Origin: Candidatus Merdivicinus excrementipullorum
GTDB taxonomy: Bacteria; Bacillota; Clostridia; Oscillospirales; Ruminococcaceae
Direction: 5' to 3'
Assembly: GCA_018716725.1 (NCBI GenBank)
Contig: DVJP01000068.1
Span: 1 to 60,725 of the forward strand
Length of the DNA stretch: 60,725 bases
This document shows positions 52,700 to 60,679 of the stretch, piece by piece; within the stretch, counting starts at the first letter, position 1; the number at the start of each line of letters is the position of its first letter. A program made the translations under genes and the position numbers. The notes under the pieces are model-generated. The model was not told where the DNA came from, made no database searches, and saw only the letters and a program-made list of their open reading frames with translations.

Positions 52700-53458
52700 A
52701 TGGTAAAGATCATGTTGTGCGGCTGCCAGGGGAAAATGGGCCACGTTATTGAAGACTGCGTGGCCTCCCGGGAAGACTGCCGTATTATTGCCGGTGTGGA
52801 TATTAACACAGCGGATCAGCGGGAATTCCCTGTATATGAGAAGCCGGAGCTTTCGGCGGAAAAACCGGATGTGGTAATCGATTATTCCCACCCCAGTTCC
52901 CTGGAAGGGCTTTTGGCTTACGGAATTCAAAACCATGTTCCTCTGGTAATTGCCACTACCGGGTATCATCCGGAACAAATTGCCAAAATTGAGGAAGCAT
53001 CCAAACAAATCCCGGTTTTCTTTTCCTTTAATATGTCCCTTGGGGTGAACCTCCTGGCTGAACTGGCCAAAAAGGCGGCCCAGGTTTTAGGGGGGCAGTT
53101 TGATATTGAGATTGTGGAAAAGCATCACAACCGGAAGCTGGACGCTCCCAGCGGCACCGCCCTGATGCTGGCCGACGCCATTAACGAAACGCTGGGGGGG
53201 CAGGAGGTTTATACCTATGACCGCCATTCTGTCCGGAAAAAACGGGAGAAAAATGAAATCGGCATCCACTCCGTCCGGGGCGGAACCATTGTCGGGGAAC
53301 ATGAAATCATCTTTGCAGGGCGGGACGAGGTCATCACGCTGTCCCATTCTGCCATGTCCCGGGAAATTTTCGCGGTTGGTTCCTTAAATGCGGCGGTTTT
53401 CCTCAGCGGGAAAAAGGAAGCCGGCCTTTACAGAATGTCAGATTTGATTGCCGAATAA
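52700..53458 (+). CDS. dapB: 4-hydroxy-tetrahydrodipicolinate reductase
   Basis: The 252-residue enzyme has CGCQGKMG (NAD(P)H site), DYSHPSSL, TTGYHPEQ, NMSLGVNLL and the catalytic EKHHNRKLDAPSGTAL. ATG 52700 is preferred, with AGGA 11 nt upstream; the in-frame GTG at 52691 is only 2 nt from that site. Confidence 0.96.
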   Translation: MVKIMLCGCQGKMGHVIEDCVASREDCRIIAGVDINTADQREFPVYEKPELSAEKPDVVIDYSHPSSLEGLLAYGIQNHVPLVIATTGYHPEQIAKIEEASKQIPVFFSFNMSLGVNLLAELAKKAAQVLGGQFDIEIVEKHHNRKLDAPSGTALMLADAINETLGGQEVYTYDRHSVRKKREKNEIGIHSVRGGTIVGEHEIIFAGRDEVITLSHSAMSREIFAVGSLNAAVFLSGKKEAGLYRMSDLIAE

Positions 53459-53475
53459 GCAGGGGAGGGAATGAA

Positions 53476-53940
53476 ATGCAGACCATTACCCGTATGGACG
53501 TTACCAATGATGTGGCGCTTGTAACGCTGAATAAGGTGCCCGCCGGGTGCGAATTTACCGACCGGATTTTTTCCGCTCTGACAGAGGCGAAAATCAATGT
53601 GGATATGATTTCCCAAAGCCCGCTGACAGGCCCTTATGTTTCCTTGTCCTTTACTGCGGATGGGAATGATATCGGCAAAATTATGGAAGTAACTGCAAAA
53701 ATCCGGGAAACTTATCCTACCGTAAAGCCTTTAGTGAGCAATAATAATGTAAAGATTTCCCTGTTCGGCGAGAAAATGCCGGAGTATTTCGGCATTGCGG
53801 CCGGCGTGTTCCGTGTCCTGGCGCAAGCGGGCGCGGAGGTCTTGCTCATTACTACCTCACTGGTGGATATTTCCGTGCTGGTCAGCGCCGCGGCGGCTGA
53901 GGATGTTCAAGACGCTTTGAAGAAGGCATACGATTTGTAA
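53476..53940 (+). CDS. Stand-alone double ACT protein, aspartokinase regulatory-subunit-like
   Basis: The 154-residue protein consists of two ACT domains. The first has IFSALTEAKINVDMISQS and the second FRVLAQAGAEVLLITTSLVDISVLV, both close to the C-terminal regulatory half (beta subunit) of lysine-sensitive aspartokinase. There is no kinase domain, and no aspartokinase gene in the window. Located last in the lysine operon, it may confer feedback control on an aspartokinase encoded elsewhere; that is inference. Confidence 0.85.
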   Translation: MQTITRMDVTNDVALVTLNKVPAGCEFTDRIFSALTEAKINVDMISQSPLTGPYVSLSFTADGNDIGKIMEVTAKIRETYPTVKPLVSNNNVKISLFGEKMPEYFGIAAGVFRVLAQAGAEVLLITTSLVDISVLVSAAAAEDVQDALKKAYDL

Positions 53941-53956
53941 ATTTTTTGTAAACCTA

Positions 53957-53985
53957 TTGCCAAATGTTTCAAATTGTGTTATAGT
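53957..53985 (+). promoter_or_regulatory. Promoter of rpsB-tsf
   Basis: TTGCCA (53957-53962) and TATAGT (53980-53985) with 17 bp spacing. The resulting leader is about 115 nt. Confidence 0.7.
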
Positions 53986-53991
53986 AATATA

Positions 53992-54098
53992 GCATTACGC
54001 ACGCACGTCTTAAACTGCGCATGGTGCTGAACTGTATCAGTGGCGCAGGATTGTGTGCGGAGGCGGGCTTCAGCCCGAAAAAACCAAATTTTTAGGAG
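53992..54098 (+). promoter_or_regulatory. Structured rpsB leader, possible autoregulatory RNA
   Basis: The leader can fold as a CTGCGC/GCGCAG stem (about 54016-54050) with an inner CTGA/TCAG pairing, a possible outer CGCAC/GTGTGCG helix, and a separate hairpin CGGGCT/AGCCCG (about 54064-54079). S2 leaders are autoregulated in several bacteria, but I cannot match this one to a known family. Confidence 0.4.
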
Positions 54099-54108
54099 GT
54101 ACTACCTT

Positions 54109-54846
54109 ATGGCAGTCGTATCTATGAAACAGCTGTTGGAAGCTGGCGTGCACTTTGGTCACCAGACCAGAAGATGGAACCCCAAAATGGCTCCTTACAT
54201 CTTCACTGAGAGAAACGGCATCTACATCATCGACCTGCAGAAAACCGTTAAGAAGCTGGAAGAAGCCTATATGTTTGTCCGCGACACTGCTGCAAACGGC
54301 GGCGAAATCCTGTTCGTCGGCACCAAAAAGCAGGCTGGCGATTCCGTAAAAGAAGAAGCGGAACGCTGCGGCATGCATTACGTCAATGCCCGTTGGCTGG
54401 GCGGTATGCTCACCAACTTCAAAACCATCCGCCGCAGAATTGAGCGCCTGTCCCAGCTCCGCAAAATGGAAGAGGACGGCACCTTTGAGCTGCTTCCCAA
54501 AAAAGAAGTTATCCAGCTGAAATTGGAAATCGAAAAGCTGGAAAAATTCATCGGCGGTATCAAGAACATGAGCACCCTTCCTGCCGCTCTGTTTGTTGTT
54601 GACCCCAAGAAGGAAAAAATCGCTGTTGCAGAAGCCAGAAAACTGGGCATCCCGGTTGTGGCTATCGTTGACACCAACTGCGATCCCGATGAAGTGGACT
54701 ACGTGATCCCCGGCAATGACGACGCTATCCGCGCTGTAAAACTGATTGCCGGCGCTATGTCCAGCGCTGTTCTGGAAGGCAGACAGGGCGAATCTGAAGC
54801 AGAGGAAGCTGTCGAGTCCGATGAAGCGGAAGAGTCTGCTGAGTAA
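54109..54846 (+). CDS. rpsB: Ribosomal protein S2
   Basis: The 245-residue protein begins [27 protein letters not shown] in the standard S2 pattern and includes [15 protein letters not shown] and [26 protein letters not shown], ending in an acidic tail. ATG 54109 follows AGGAGG; upstream in-frame codons are in the leader. Confidence 0.97.
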   Translation: MAVVSMKQLLEAGVHFGHQTRRWNPKMAPYIFTERNGIYIIDLQKTVKKLEEAYMFVRDTAANGGEILFVGTKKQAGDSVKEEAERCGMHYVNARWLGGMLTNFKTIRRRIERLSQLRKMEEDGTFELLPKKEVIQLKLEIEKLEKFIGGIKNMSTLPAALFVVDPKKEKIAVAEARKLGIPVVAIVDTNCDPDEVDYVIPGNDDAIRAVKLIAGAMSSAVLEGRQGESEAEEAVESDEAEESAE

Positions 54847-54866
54847 TTTCGCATAAGATGACGCCA

Positions 54867-54894
54867 ATGCCCGAGCCAAACCCTCGGGCATTTT
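54867..54894 (+). terminator. Hairpin/attenuator between rpsB and tsf
   Basis: ATGCCCGAG (54867-54875) pairs with CTCGGGCAT (54883-54891), followed by TTTT. It may reduce readthrough so that less EF-Ts than S2 is made; tsf has no other clear promoter. Confidence 0.65.
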
Positions 54895-54918
54895 GATGAA
54901 GTATAGGAGGAAAATAAA

Positions 54919-55836
54919 ATGGCAAACTTTACTGCTGCTGATGTTAAAAATCTGCGGGAACAAACCGGCTGCGGCATGATGGACTGCAAAAAGGCTTTGA
55001 CCGAGTCCAACGGCGATGTAGAAAAAGCCTTGCAATTCCTGCGTGAAAAGGGCCTGGCTGCTGCTGAGAAGAAAGCAAGCCGCATTGCTGCGGAAGGCCT
55101 GGTTGTTTCCTTGGTAGAAGGCAACGTCGGCGTTGTCCTGGAAGTCAATGCGGAAACCGACTTTGTTGCGAAAAACGAAACTTTTGTGGAATTCGTCAAC
55201 AATGTTGCGAAAACTATCATCAAAAATAACCCCGCTTCCGTTGAAGAGCTGGGCGGCATGCACTGCGAAAACACCGATATGACCGTAACTGAAGCCCTGA
55301 ACGACCGCATTCTGGTAATCGGCGAAAACATGAAAATCAGACGTTTCAGCCGTATGGAAGGCAACCTGGTTCCTTACGTCCATGGCGGCGGCAAAATCGG
55401 CGTTCTGGTAAACTTTGACACTGACTGCGCGGATAAAGAAGAATTCGCGACCGTTGGTAAAGACGTTGCCATGCAGATTGCTTTCTCCAACCCCTCTTAC
55501 CTGAACGAGTCTGAAGTTCCCGCTGAAGTTGTGGAAAAAGAGAAAGAAATCATCAAGGCCCAGATGGAAAACGATCCTAAGATGGCCAACAAACCTGAAA
55601 AGGTGAAAGAGGGCATCATCAACGGCAGAATCGGCAAAGTGTTCCAGGAAATCTGCCTGCTGGATCAGCCTTTCGTGAAAGAAGAAAAGATCAACGTGAA
55701 ACAGTATGTTGCGGATGCTGCGAAAGCGATGGGCGGCAAAATGGAAATTGTTTCTTTCGTTCGCATTGAAAAGGGCGAAGGCCTGGAAAAGCGCGAGGAC
55801 AACTTTGCGGATGAAGTTGCCAGCATGATGAAATAA
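54919..55836 (+). CDS. tsf: Elongation factor Ts
   Basis: The 305-residue nucleotide exchange factor for EF-Tu has an N-terminal UBA-like part, VKNLREQTGCGMMDCKKAL, and the family signature EVNAETDFVAKNE, with two later subdomains. Normal pairing with rpsB. Confidence 0.97.
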   Translation: MANFTAADVKNLREQTGCGMMDCKKALTESNGDVEKALQFLREKGLAAAEKKASRIAAEGLVVSLVEGNVGVVLEVNAETDFVAKNETFVEFVNNVAKTIIKNNPASVEELGGMHCENTDMTVTEALNDRILVIGENMKIRRFSRMEGNLVPYVHGGGKIGVLVNFDTDCADKEEFATVGKDVAMQIAFSNPSYLNESEVPAEVVEKEKEIIKAQMENDPKMANKPEKVKEGIINGRIGKVFQEICLLDQPFVKEEKINVKQYVADAAKAMGGKMEIVSFVRIEKGEGLEKREDNFADEVASMMK

Positions 55837-55859
55837 GCTGTCTTTTCGGACAGAAATTA

Positions 55860-55891
55860 CCCCCGGATTTATTAAAATCCGGGGGTTCTTG
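55860..55891. terminator. Bidirectional terminator between tsf and trpB2
   Basis: CCCCCGGATTT (55860-55870) and AAATCCGGGGG (55875-55885) form a perfect 11-bp stem, followed on the plus strand by TTCTTGTTTT. The two genes converge here. Confidence 0.85.
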
Positions 55892-55893
55892 TT

Positions 55894-57273
55894 TTATTCC
55901 TGGATACCGGGGATTTTGGGAAGTCCTGCAAAGCCTTTTTGTAAGTCTTCATCAGTCGGGATATAGTCCGTCATGCGCCCTTCAAGATAAGACGTATAAG
56001 CAGACATATCAAAGTAACCGGTACCGGTAAGGCCGAACAGAATCGTTTTGGCTTCGCCGGTTTCCTTGCATTTCAACGCTTCGTTAATTGCAGCGCGGAT
56101 TGCGTGAGCAGATTCCGGTGCGGGAAGGATGGTCTCCTTTTTGGCAAACAAAACTGCAGCCTCAAAGACCTTGCTTTGTTCAACAGAAACCGCCTCCATG
56201 TAGCCGTCATGGTACAGTTTGGAAAGGATGGGGGACATACCATGATAACGGAGGCCGCCTGCATGGTTGGGGGAGGGGATAAAGCCGCAGCCCAACGTAT
56301 ACATTCTGGCCATAGGTGTAATACGGCCCGTATCGCAGTAATCGTAAGCGTATTTACCCCGAGTCAAAGAAGGACAGGAGGCCGGTTCTACTGCAATAAT
56401 CCGCGGATTTGTTTTGCCGGTGAGCTTATCACGCATGTAGGGTCCAATTAAACCGCCCAGATTGGACCCGCCGCCAGCACAGCCAATGACGATGTCAGGA
56501 TATTCGTCGATCATATCCATAGCGATTTTGCACTCTTCGCCAATAATGGATTGATGGAGCAGCACCTGATTTAAAACAGAACCCAAAACATACCGGCAGT
56601 CTGGAGTTTTGACCGCGGTTTCTACTGCTTCCGAAATGGCGCAGCCCAAGCTCCCGCCAGTGTTGGGATTTTCCGCCAGGATTTTGCGCCCAGCCTCCGT
56701 GGTATCACTGGGGCTTGCGATGACTTTTCCGTCAAAGGTCTGGATGATGGATTTCCGGAAGGGCTTTTGCTCGTAAGACGCTTTAACCATATAAACCGTC
56801 AAATCCATTCCGAAGAACGCACAGGCTTCCGCCAAAGCAGTGCCCCATTGGCCGGCGCCGGTTTCTGTAGTCAGGCTTTTTAATCCCTGCTTTTTGGCAT
56901 AATAAACCTGGGCCACTGCGGAGTTCAGCTTATGGCTGCCGGAAGTGTTATTGCCTTCAAATTTGTAGTAGATTTTTGCGGGCGTACCCAGAGCTTTTTC
57001 CAATTCATAAGCTCGAATCAGCGGGGAAGGACGATACATTTTATAAAATTCCTGAATTTCCTCCGGAATATCTATAAAACGGGTTTGAGAATCCATCTCC
57101 TGATGTGCCAATTCTTTGCAGAAAACCGGATATAAATCTTCTTCCGTTGCCGGTTTCAGGGTCTGGGGGTTCACCATGGGATCCGGCAGCTCTTTCATAT
57201 CAGCCCGGAGGTTATACCATTGCTTCGGCATCTGTTCTTCGGTCAGGTAGATTCTGTGAGGGATTTTTTTCAT
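55894..57273 (-). CDS. trpB2: Tryptophan synthase beta-like protein TrpB2
   Basis: The 459-residue PLP enzyme is of the longer TrpB2 type: RPSPLIRAYELEKALG, KFEGNNTSGSHKLNSAVAQ with the Schiff-base Lys, ETGAGQWGTALA and the phosphate-binding GCAGGGSNLGG. TrpB2 makes tryptophan from indole or serine substrates, often without TrpA. ATG 57273 has AAGGAG 8 nt upstream. It is the only trp gene here and sits behind a T box, so it is made when Trp-tRNA is uncharged. Confidence 0.93.
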   Translation of the reverse strand: MKKIPHRIYLTEEQMPKQWYNLRADMKELPDPMVNPQTLKPATEEDLYPVFCKELAHQEMDSQTRFIDIPEEIQEFYKMYRPSPLIRAYELEKALGTPAKIYYKFEGNNTSGSHKLNSAVAQVYYAKKQGLKSLTTETGAGQWGTALAEACAFFGMDLTVYMVKASYEQKPFRKSIIQTFDGKVIASPSDTTEAGRKILAENPNTGGSLGCAISEAVETAVKTPDCRYVLGSVLNQVLLHQSIIGEECKIAMDMIDEYPDIVIGCAGGGSNLGGLIGPYMRDKLTGKTNPRIIAVEPASCPSLTRGKYAYDYCDTGRITPMARMYTLGCGFIPSPNHAGGLRYHGMSPILSKLYHDGYMEAVSVEQSKVFEAAVLFAKKETILPAPESAHAIRAAINEALKCKETGEAKTILFGLTGTGYFDMSAYTSYLEGRMTDYIPTDEDLQKGFAGLPKIPGIQE

Positions 57274-57344
57274 CGTAAGCGCTCCTTTCATTTTCCGAAT
57301 TAAATCGGAATGACCGTTCCGCCTAAGAGAAAAGGGAATCGCGC

Positions 57345-57640
57345 AGGAAATAGAAAAAGGCTTTTGTCCCACTCCTATGGGACAAAAGCCTTGAATTGCT
57401 TCTGCGGTACCACCCAAATTGACGTTATAAAACGCCCACTTTTCTCATATACGGAAAATATATGCTCCCTTGATAACGGATGGAGATTCCGTCAGGCATT
57501 ACTCAGCCAAAAAGCCTTTCGTCCTGCCCTCCTGAGCCCATTCACAAAGATTCCATTCTGCCGCAATCCCACCCGCTGCGGCTCTCTGCAAGAAGGAGAT
57601 TCTCTGCTACTCTTCTCAGTCAACGGTTTTTATTTGGTAT
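57345..57640 (-). ncRNA. T-box leader, tryptophan-specific, controlling trpB2
   Basis: On the minus strand the leader contains stem I with AGAGAG-type motifs (about 57582-57612), a specifier loop GAATGGA with codon UGG at 57555-57553, and the T-box core TGGGTGGTACCGCAG (57416-57402). The terminator hairpin at 57354-57392 follows. Uncharged tRNA-Trp would pair through both the UGG codon and the T box and cause readthrough. The specifier and the downstream gene agree. Confidence 0.9.
57354..57392 (-). terminator. T-box terminator
   Basis: AAGGCTTTTGTCCCA and TGGGACAAAAGCCTT form a perfect 15-bp stem with a 6-nt loop, followed by TTTTT on the minus strand. The alternative antiterminator uses the T-box core just upstream. 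Confidence 0.9.
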
Positions 57641-57646
57641 ATGCAT

Positions 57647-57675
57647 ATTATAATCGCCAAATTTCGATTTGTCAA
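57647..57675 (-). promoter_or_regulatory. Promoter of the T-box/trpB2 transcript
   Basis: On the minus strand, perfect TTGACA (57670-57675) and TATAAT (57647-57652) with 17 bp spacing. It lies immediately downstream of the cinA stop codon. Confidence 0.9.
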
Positions 57676-57683
57676 GAGGTTTT

Positions 57684-58943
57684 TTAAAAATATTTTGCAG
57701 CTTTTAAAATTTCGTTCAGCGCATGGGAGGACGCCAGATGCCGGATATATTCTCGGGCGTCGTCGTCCGTCCGCCGGAGGTGCAGTTCCAATACCTCGGA
57801 AAACGCATCGCTGTCCACTCCAACATACACCAGCCCCACCTCTTTCCCTTCTGAAGGGGAGGGGCCGGCGTTGCCGGTAACAGACACGCCAATTTCCGCG
57901 CCGGATACCCGCCGGACGCCCGCCGCCATTTCCGCCGCAGTTTCCCGGGAAACTGCGCCGTACTGTCCCAGCGTTTCCTCTTTGACGCCCAGCAGCTGCT
58001 CCTTCATCCGGTTGGAATAAGTGCATAAACCGCATTCAAATACTTCCGAAGCCCCGCTGACCTGGGTCAGACGTTCCGCCACCATACCGCCGGTGCAGCT
58101 TTCGGCAGCTGCGGCGTGCAGCCCTTTTTCTTTTAAGGCCATCACCGCTGCTGTCTGCAAATCGCCCACATCCACGCCGTAAAGGAACTCTCCGGCTTCC
58201 GCCATAATCCGTTCCAGTGCAGGAGCCATGACTTCCTCCGCTTCCCCTTCCTTGGTTACGCTGGCCGTTACCCGCAGCATAACTTCACCGGTTTTGGCAT
58301 AAGGTGCGATAGTGGGGTTTTGGGATTTCTCCATCAAATCCCGCAGCTTATTTTCCAGGGAGGATTCGCCGATGCCGAAAAAGTACAGGTTTTTGGAAAC
58401 CAGAATGTGATCGTTGCCTTCCCTCAGAACCGGTACAGCCCAGTTATCAAACATAGGCTTCATCTCCCGGGGCGGGCCAGGGAGCATAATCAGCGTTCTG
58501 CCATCCTGCTGAATGCAGCAGCCGGGAGCCGTGCCGTTTGGATTATCAAACACGCGGCAGCCTTCCGGCATAAAGGCCTGTTTTTTGTTATTATCCGTCA
58601 TTTTCCGGCCAGTAGCGGCAAAATATTTGCACAATTTGTCGTAGGAGGGCTGGTGCAGCACCAGTTTCCGGCCAAAATACTCGGCAATGGTTTCCTTGGT
58701 CAAATCATCATAGGTAGGCCCCAATCCGCCGGTAGTGATTACAGTATCTGCCCTGGAAAAAGCCAGCTCCAGGCTCTTTTTCAGCCGTTCCGGGTTGTCG
58801 CCCACCACCGACTGGTAATAAACGTTCACCCCTAAGGATGCCAATTCCTTGGCAATATAAGCGGCGTTAGTATTGACAATGTTTCCCATCAAAAGCTCCG
58901 TGCCGATGCAGAGGATTTCTGCATTTTTGCAATGTGTCTGCAT
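57684..58943 (-). CDS. cinA: CinA-family protein
   Basis: The 419-residue protein has an N-terminal MoaB/MogA-like domain (GTELLMGNIVNTNAAYIA, TTGGLGPTYDDLTKE) with ADP-ribose pyrophosphatase-like activity in relatives. The C-terminal domain is of the NMN deamidase type (AAAESCTGGMVAERLTQVSG). It links to NAD recycling and, in some hosts, competence. ATG 58943 has AAAGGG 7 nt upstream; upstream in-frame codons overlap the promoter. Confidence 0.94.
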   Translation of the reverse strand: MQTHCKNAEILCIGTELLMGNIVNTNAAYIAKELASLGVNVYYQSVVGDNPERLKKSLELAFSRADTVITTGGLGPTYDDLTKETIAEYFGRKLVLHQPSYDKLCKYFAATGRKMTDNNKKQAFMPEGCRVFDNPNGTAPGCCIQQDGRTLIMLPGPPREMKPMFDNWAVPVLREGNDHILVSKNLYFFGIGESSLENKLRDLMEKSQNPTIAPYAKTGEVMLRVTASVTKEGEAEEVMAPALERIMAEAGEFLYGVDVGDLQTAAVMALKEKGLHAAAAESCTGGMVAERLTQVSGASEVFECGLCTYSNRMKEQLLGVKEETLGQYGAVSRETAAEMAAGVRRVSGAEIGVSVTGNAGPSPSEGKEVGLVYVGVDSDAFSEVLELHLRRTDDDAREYIRHLASSHALNEILKAAKYF

Positions 58944-58977
58944 ATTCATTCCCTTTCTTTGCTTACAACTTGATTCT

Positions 58978-59006
58978 ATTTTATCATATTTTGGGAAAAA
59001 TGTAAA
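58978..59006 (-). promoter_or_regulatory. Promoter of cinA
   Basis: On the minus strand, TTTACA (59001-59006) and TAAAAT (58978-58983) with 17 bp spacing. Confidence 0.7.
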
Positions 59007-59078
59007 TTCACCCACTGAAGTTTCAACCCTCAAAAACGACAATTCTCAGACGAAATCCGACATTTTAGCAAAAATCCG

Positions 59079-59107
59079 TTGACAGGAAGGAAAAAAGCAG
59101 ATATACT
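59079..59107 (+). promoter_or_regulatory. Promoter of the flotillin gene
   Basis: TTGACA (59079-59084) and TATACT (59102-59107) with 17 bp spacing, about 48 bp before the start codon. Confidence 0.8.
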
Positions 59108-59155
59108 GAAATTGTTTTCAAAATACTCATAAAATCTTCAGAAAGAGGTGAAATT

Positions 59156-60577
59156 ATGTTTGAAAACATGGGGATCTGGCTGATCGTGGGAATTGTCGTG
59201 GTGGTACTCTTGCTTTTGGTTTTTATTTGCTGGAAAAGAGTACCGGCAGATAAGGCCATGGTCATTACGGGGCTTAAAAAACGCGTCCTGGTGGGCAAGG
59301 GCGGCATTCAGATACCATTCTTGGAAACTGCCTGCACCATTTCCCTGGAATCCGTATCCATGACTACGGATATTACGGAAGCTCCTTCCAAACAGGGAAT
59401 CTTTGTGGATATCGCCGGTACAGCGGTGGTAAAAGTGGACAACGACCCCAATATGGTACTGCTGGCTGTGGAGCAATTCTGCAACGGCAATACCGAACGC
59501 ACGACGCAGAACATCCGGACAGTTGTGGAGCAGATTTTGGAAGGTAAGCTCCGGGGCATTGTGTCTACTTTAACGGTGGAGCAAATCAATGAGGACCGCG
59601 TCGCCTTTGAAACTTCCATAGAGGAAAGCATTACCAACGAATTAAAGGCCATGGGCCTGCGGCTGATGTCCTACACGGTGCTGAAAATCGCAACCCAGGG
59701 CGGATATTTGGAAAACCGGGCGATTCCGCAGATCGCCCAGTCTAAGGCGGACGCCGACATCGCTTCCGCGGAACGGAAACGGGATACAGAGGTTAAAACT
59801 GCCGAAGCCATCCGGGAAGGCGAAAAAGCCAAGCTGAGCGCCCAGGCGGAAATTGCCCAGAGCCAGCGCGACAAAACCATCCGCACCGAGCAATACCGTG
59901 CGGAACAGGACCGGGCCAAAGCGAACGCAGACGTTGCCTATAAGCTCCAGGAAATCGAGAATAACAAACAGGTAGCAGACCGCCAGGCGGAACTTGCCCA
60001 AAAGGAAGCCCATGTGGTAGAAGAACGGCTGGTGGCAACGGTCAAAAAGCCGGCTGACGCGGAAAAATATAAAACAGAAGTGGAAGCGGAAGCCAACAAG
60101 GTGAAAGCGATCCGGGAAGCGGAGGCCCGCGCGGAAGCCATGAAGCTGGAAGCTCAGGCCAAGGCGGAGGCCCGCCGCATGGAGGCCCAGGCAGAAGCAG
60201 ACGCCATTAAGGCAAAAGGCGAGGCAGAAGCGGATGCAATCCGGGCCAAGGGTATTGCAGACGCGGAAGCCAAGGACCGTTTGGCAGAAGCTATGGAAAA
60301 ATACGGAGAGGCGGCAGTTGTGGAAATGGTTATCGAGCGGCTGCCTGAAATCATGGGCGCCGTTTCCAAGCCTATGGAACAGATTGACAAGATCACCGTT
60401 ATTGACAACGGTGGAAAGGAAGGCGCTTCCAAAGTGGCCAAAACTGTTTCCGACGTGGCCATGAACGGGTTCGAAGTTTTAAACGATCTGACCGGTATTG
60501 ACTTGGCGCAGATGCTGCGGAATTTTGTAGACCGGTCCAGCCCGGATGCACAAAAACCGCCCCAACCAAAAGAATAA
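59156..60577 (+). CDS. floT: Flotillin-like membrane scaffold protein
   Basis: The 473-residue protein has an N-terminal membrane segment (about 7-26), an SPFH/Band 7 domain (about 28-200) and a long Glu/Ala-rich coiled coil (about 205-400) with the flotillin EAEADAI repeats, plus a short Pro-rich tail. Flotillins organise membrane microdomains. The usual NfeD-type partner is not in the window; the next sequence looks like a mobile element. Confidence 0.92.
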   Translation: MFENMGIWLIVGIVVVVLLLLVFICWKRVPADKAMVITGLKKRVLVGKGGIQIPFLETACTISLESVSMTTDITEAPSKQGIFVDIAGTAVVKVDNDPNMVLLAVEQFCNGNTERTTQNIRTVVEQILEGKLRGIVSTLTVEQINEDRVAFETSIEESITNELKAMGLRLMSYTVLKIATQGGYLENRAIPQIAQSKADADIASAERKRDTEVKTAEAIREGEKAKLSAQAEIAQSQRDKTIRTEQYRAEQDRAKANADVAYKLQEIENNKQVADRQAELAQKEAHVVEERLVATVKKPADAEKYKTEVEAEANKVKAIREAEARAEAMKLEAQAKAEARRMEAQAEADAIKAKGEAEADAIRAKGIADAEAKDRLAEAMEKYGEAAVVEMVIERLPEIMGAVSKPMEQIDKITVIDNGGKEGASKVAKTVSDVAMNGFEVLNDLTGIDLAQMLRNFVDRSSPDAQKPPQPKE

Positions 60578-60622
60578 AACGAACCCCCGGCTTCAATGCA
60601 CAAGTCCAGTAAAAACGGACAA

Positions 60623-60651
60623 TGGAAAAAGAAGCCCCTCTATGGTAGAAT
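60623..60651 (+). promoter_or_regulatory. Possible promoter of the terminal transposase-like gene
   Basis: TGGAAA (60623-60628) and TAGAAT (60646-60651) with 17 bp spacing. Both boxes differ from consensus. Confidence 0.35.
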
Positions 60652-60669
60652 AAAAACAACTACCATAGG
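60642..60669. repeat. Inverted repeat in front of the terminal gene
   Basis: CTATGGTAG and CTACCATAG form a perfect 9-bp inverted repeat separated by about 11 nt, with further partial C/G pairing outside. It lies just upstream of the transposase-like start and could block translation by readthrough transcripts or be a binding site. Confidence 0.5.
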
Positions 60670-60679
60670 GGGGATTTGT

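Noticed and set aside
50594-53008. An 804-codon open frame on the minus strand across asd-dapA-dapB
   Set aside because: It lies opposite three clearly recognised genes and its product has no recognisable domain. Long antisense frames are expected from the codon usage of this GC-rich third-position DNA.
54070-55383. A 437-codon minus-strand open frame opposite rpsB and tsf
   Set aside because: It crosses two highly conserved genes and the rpsB leader; composition is that of an antisense shadow.
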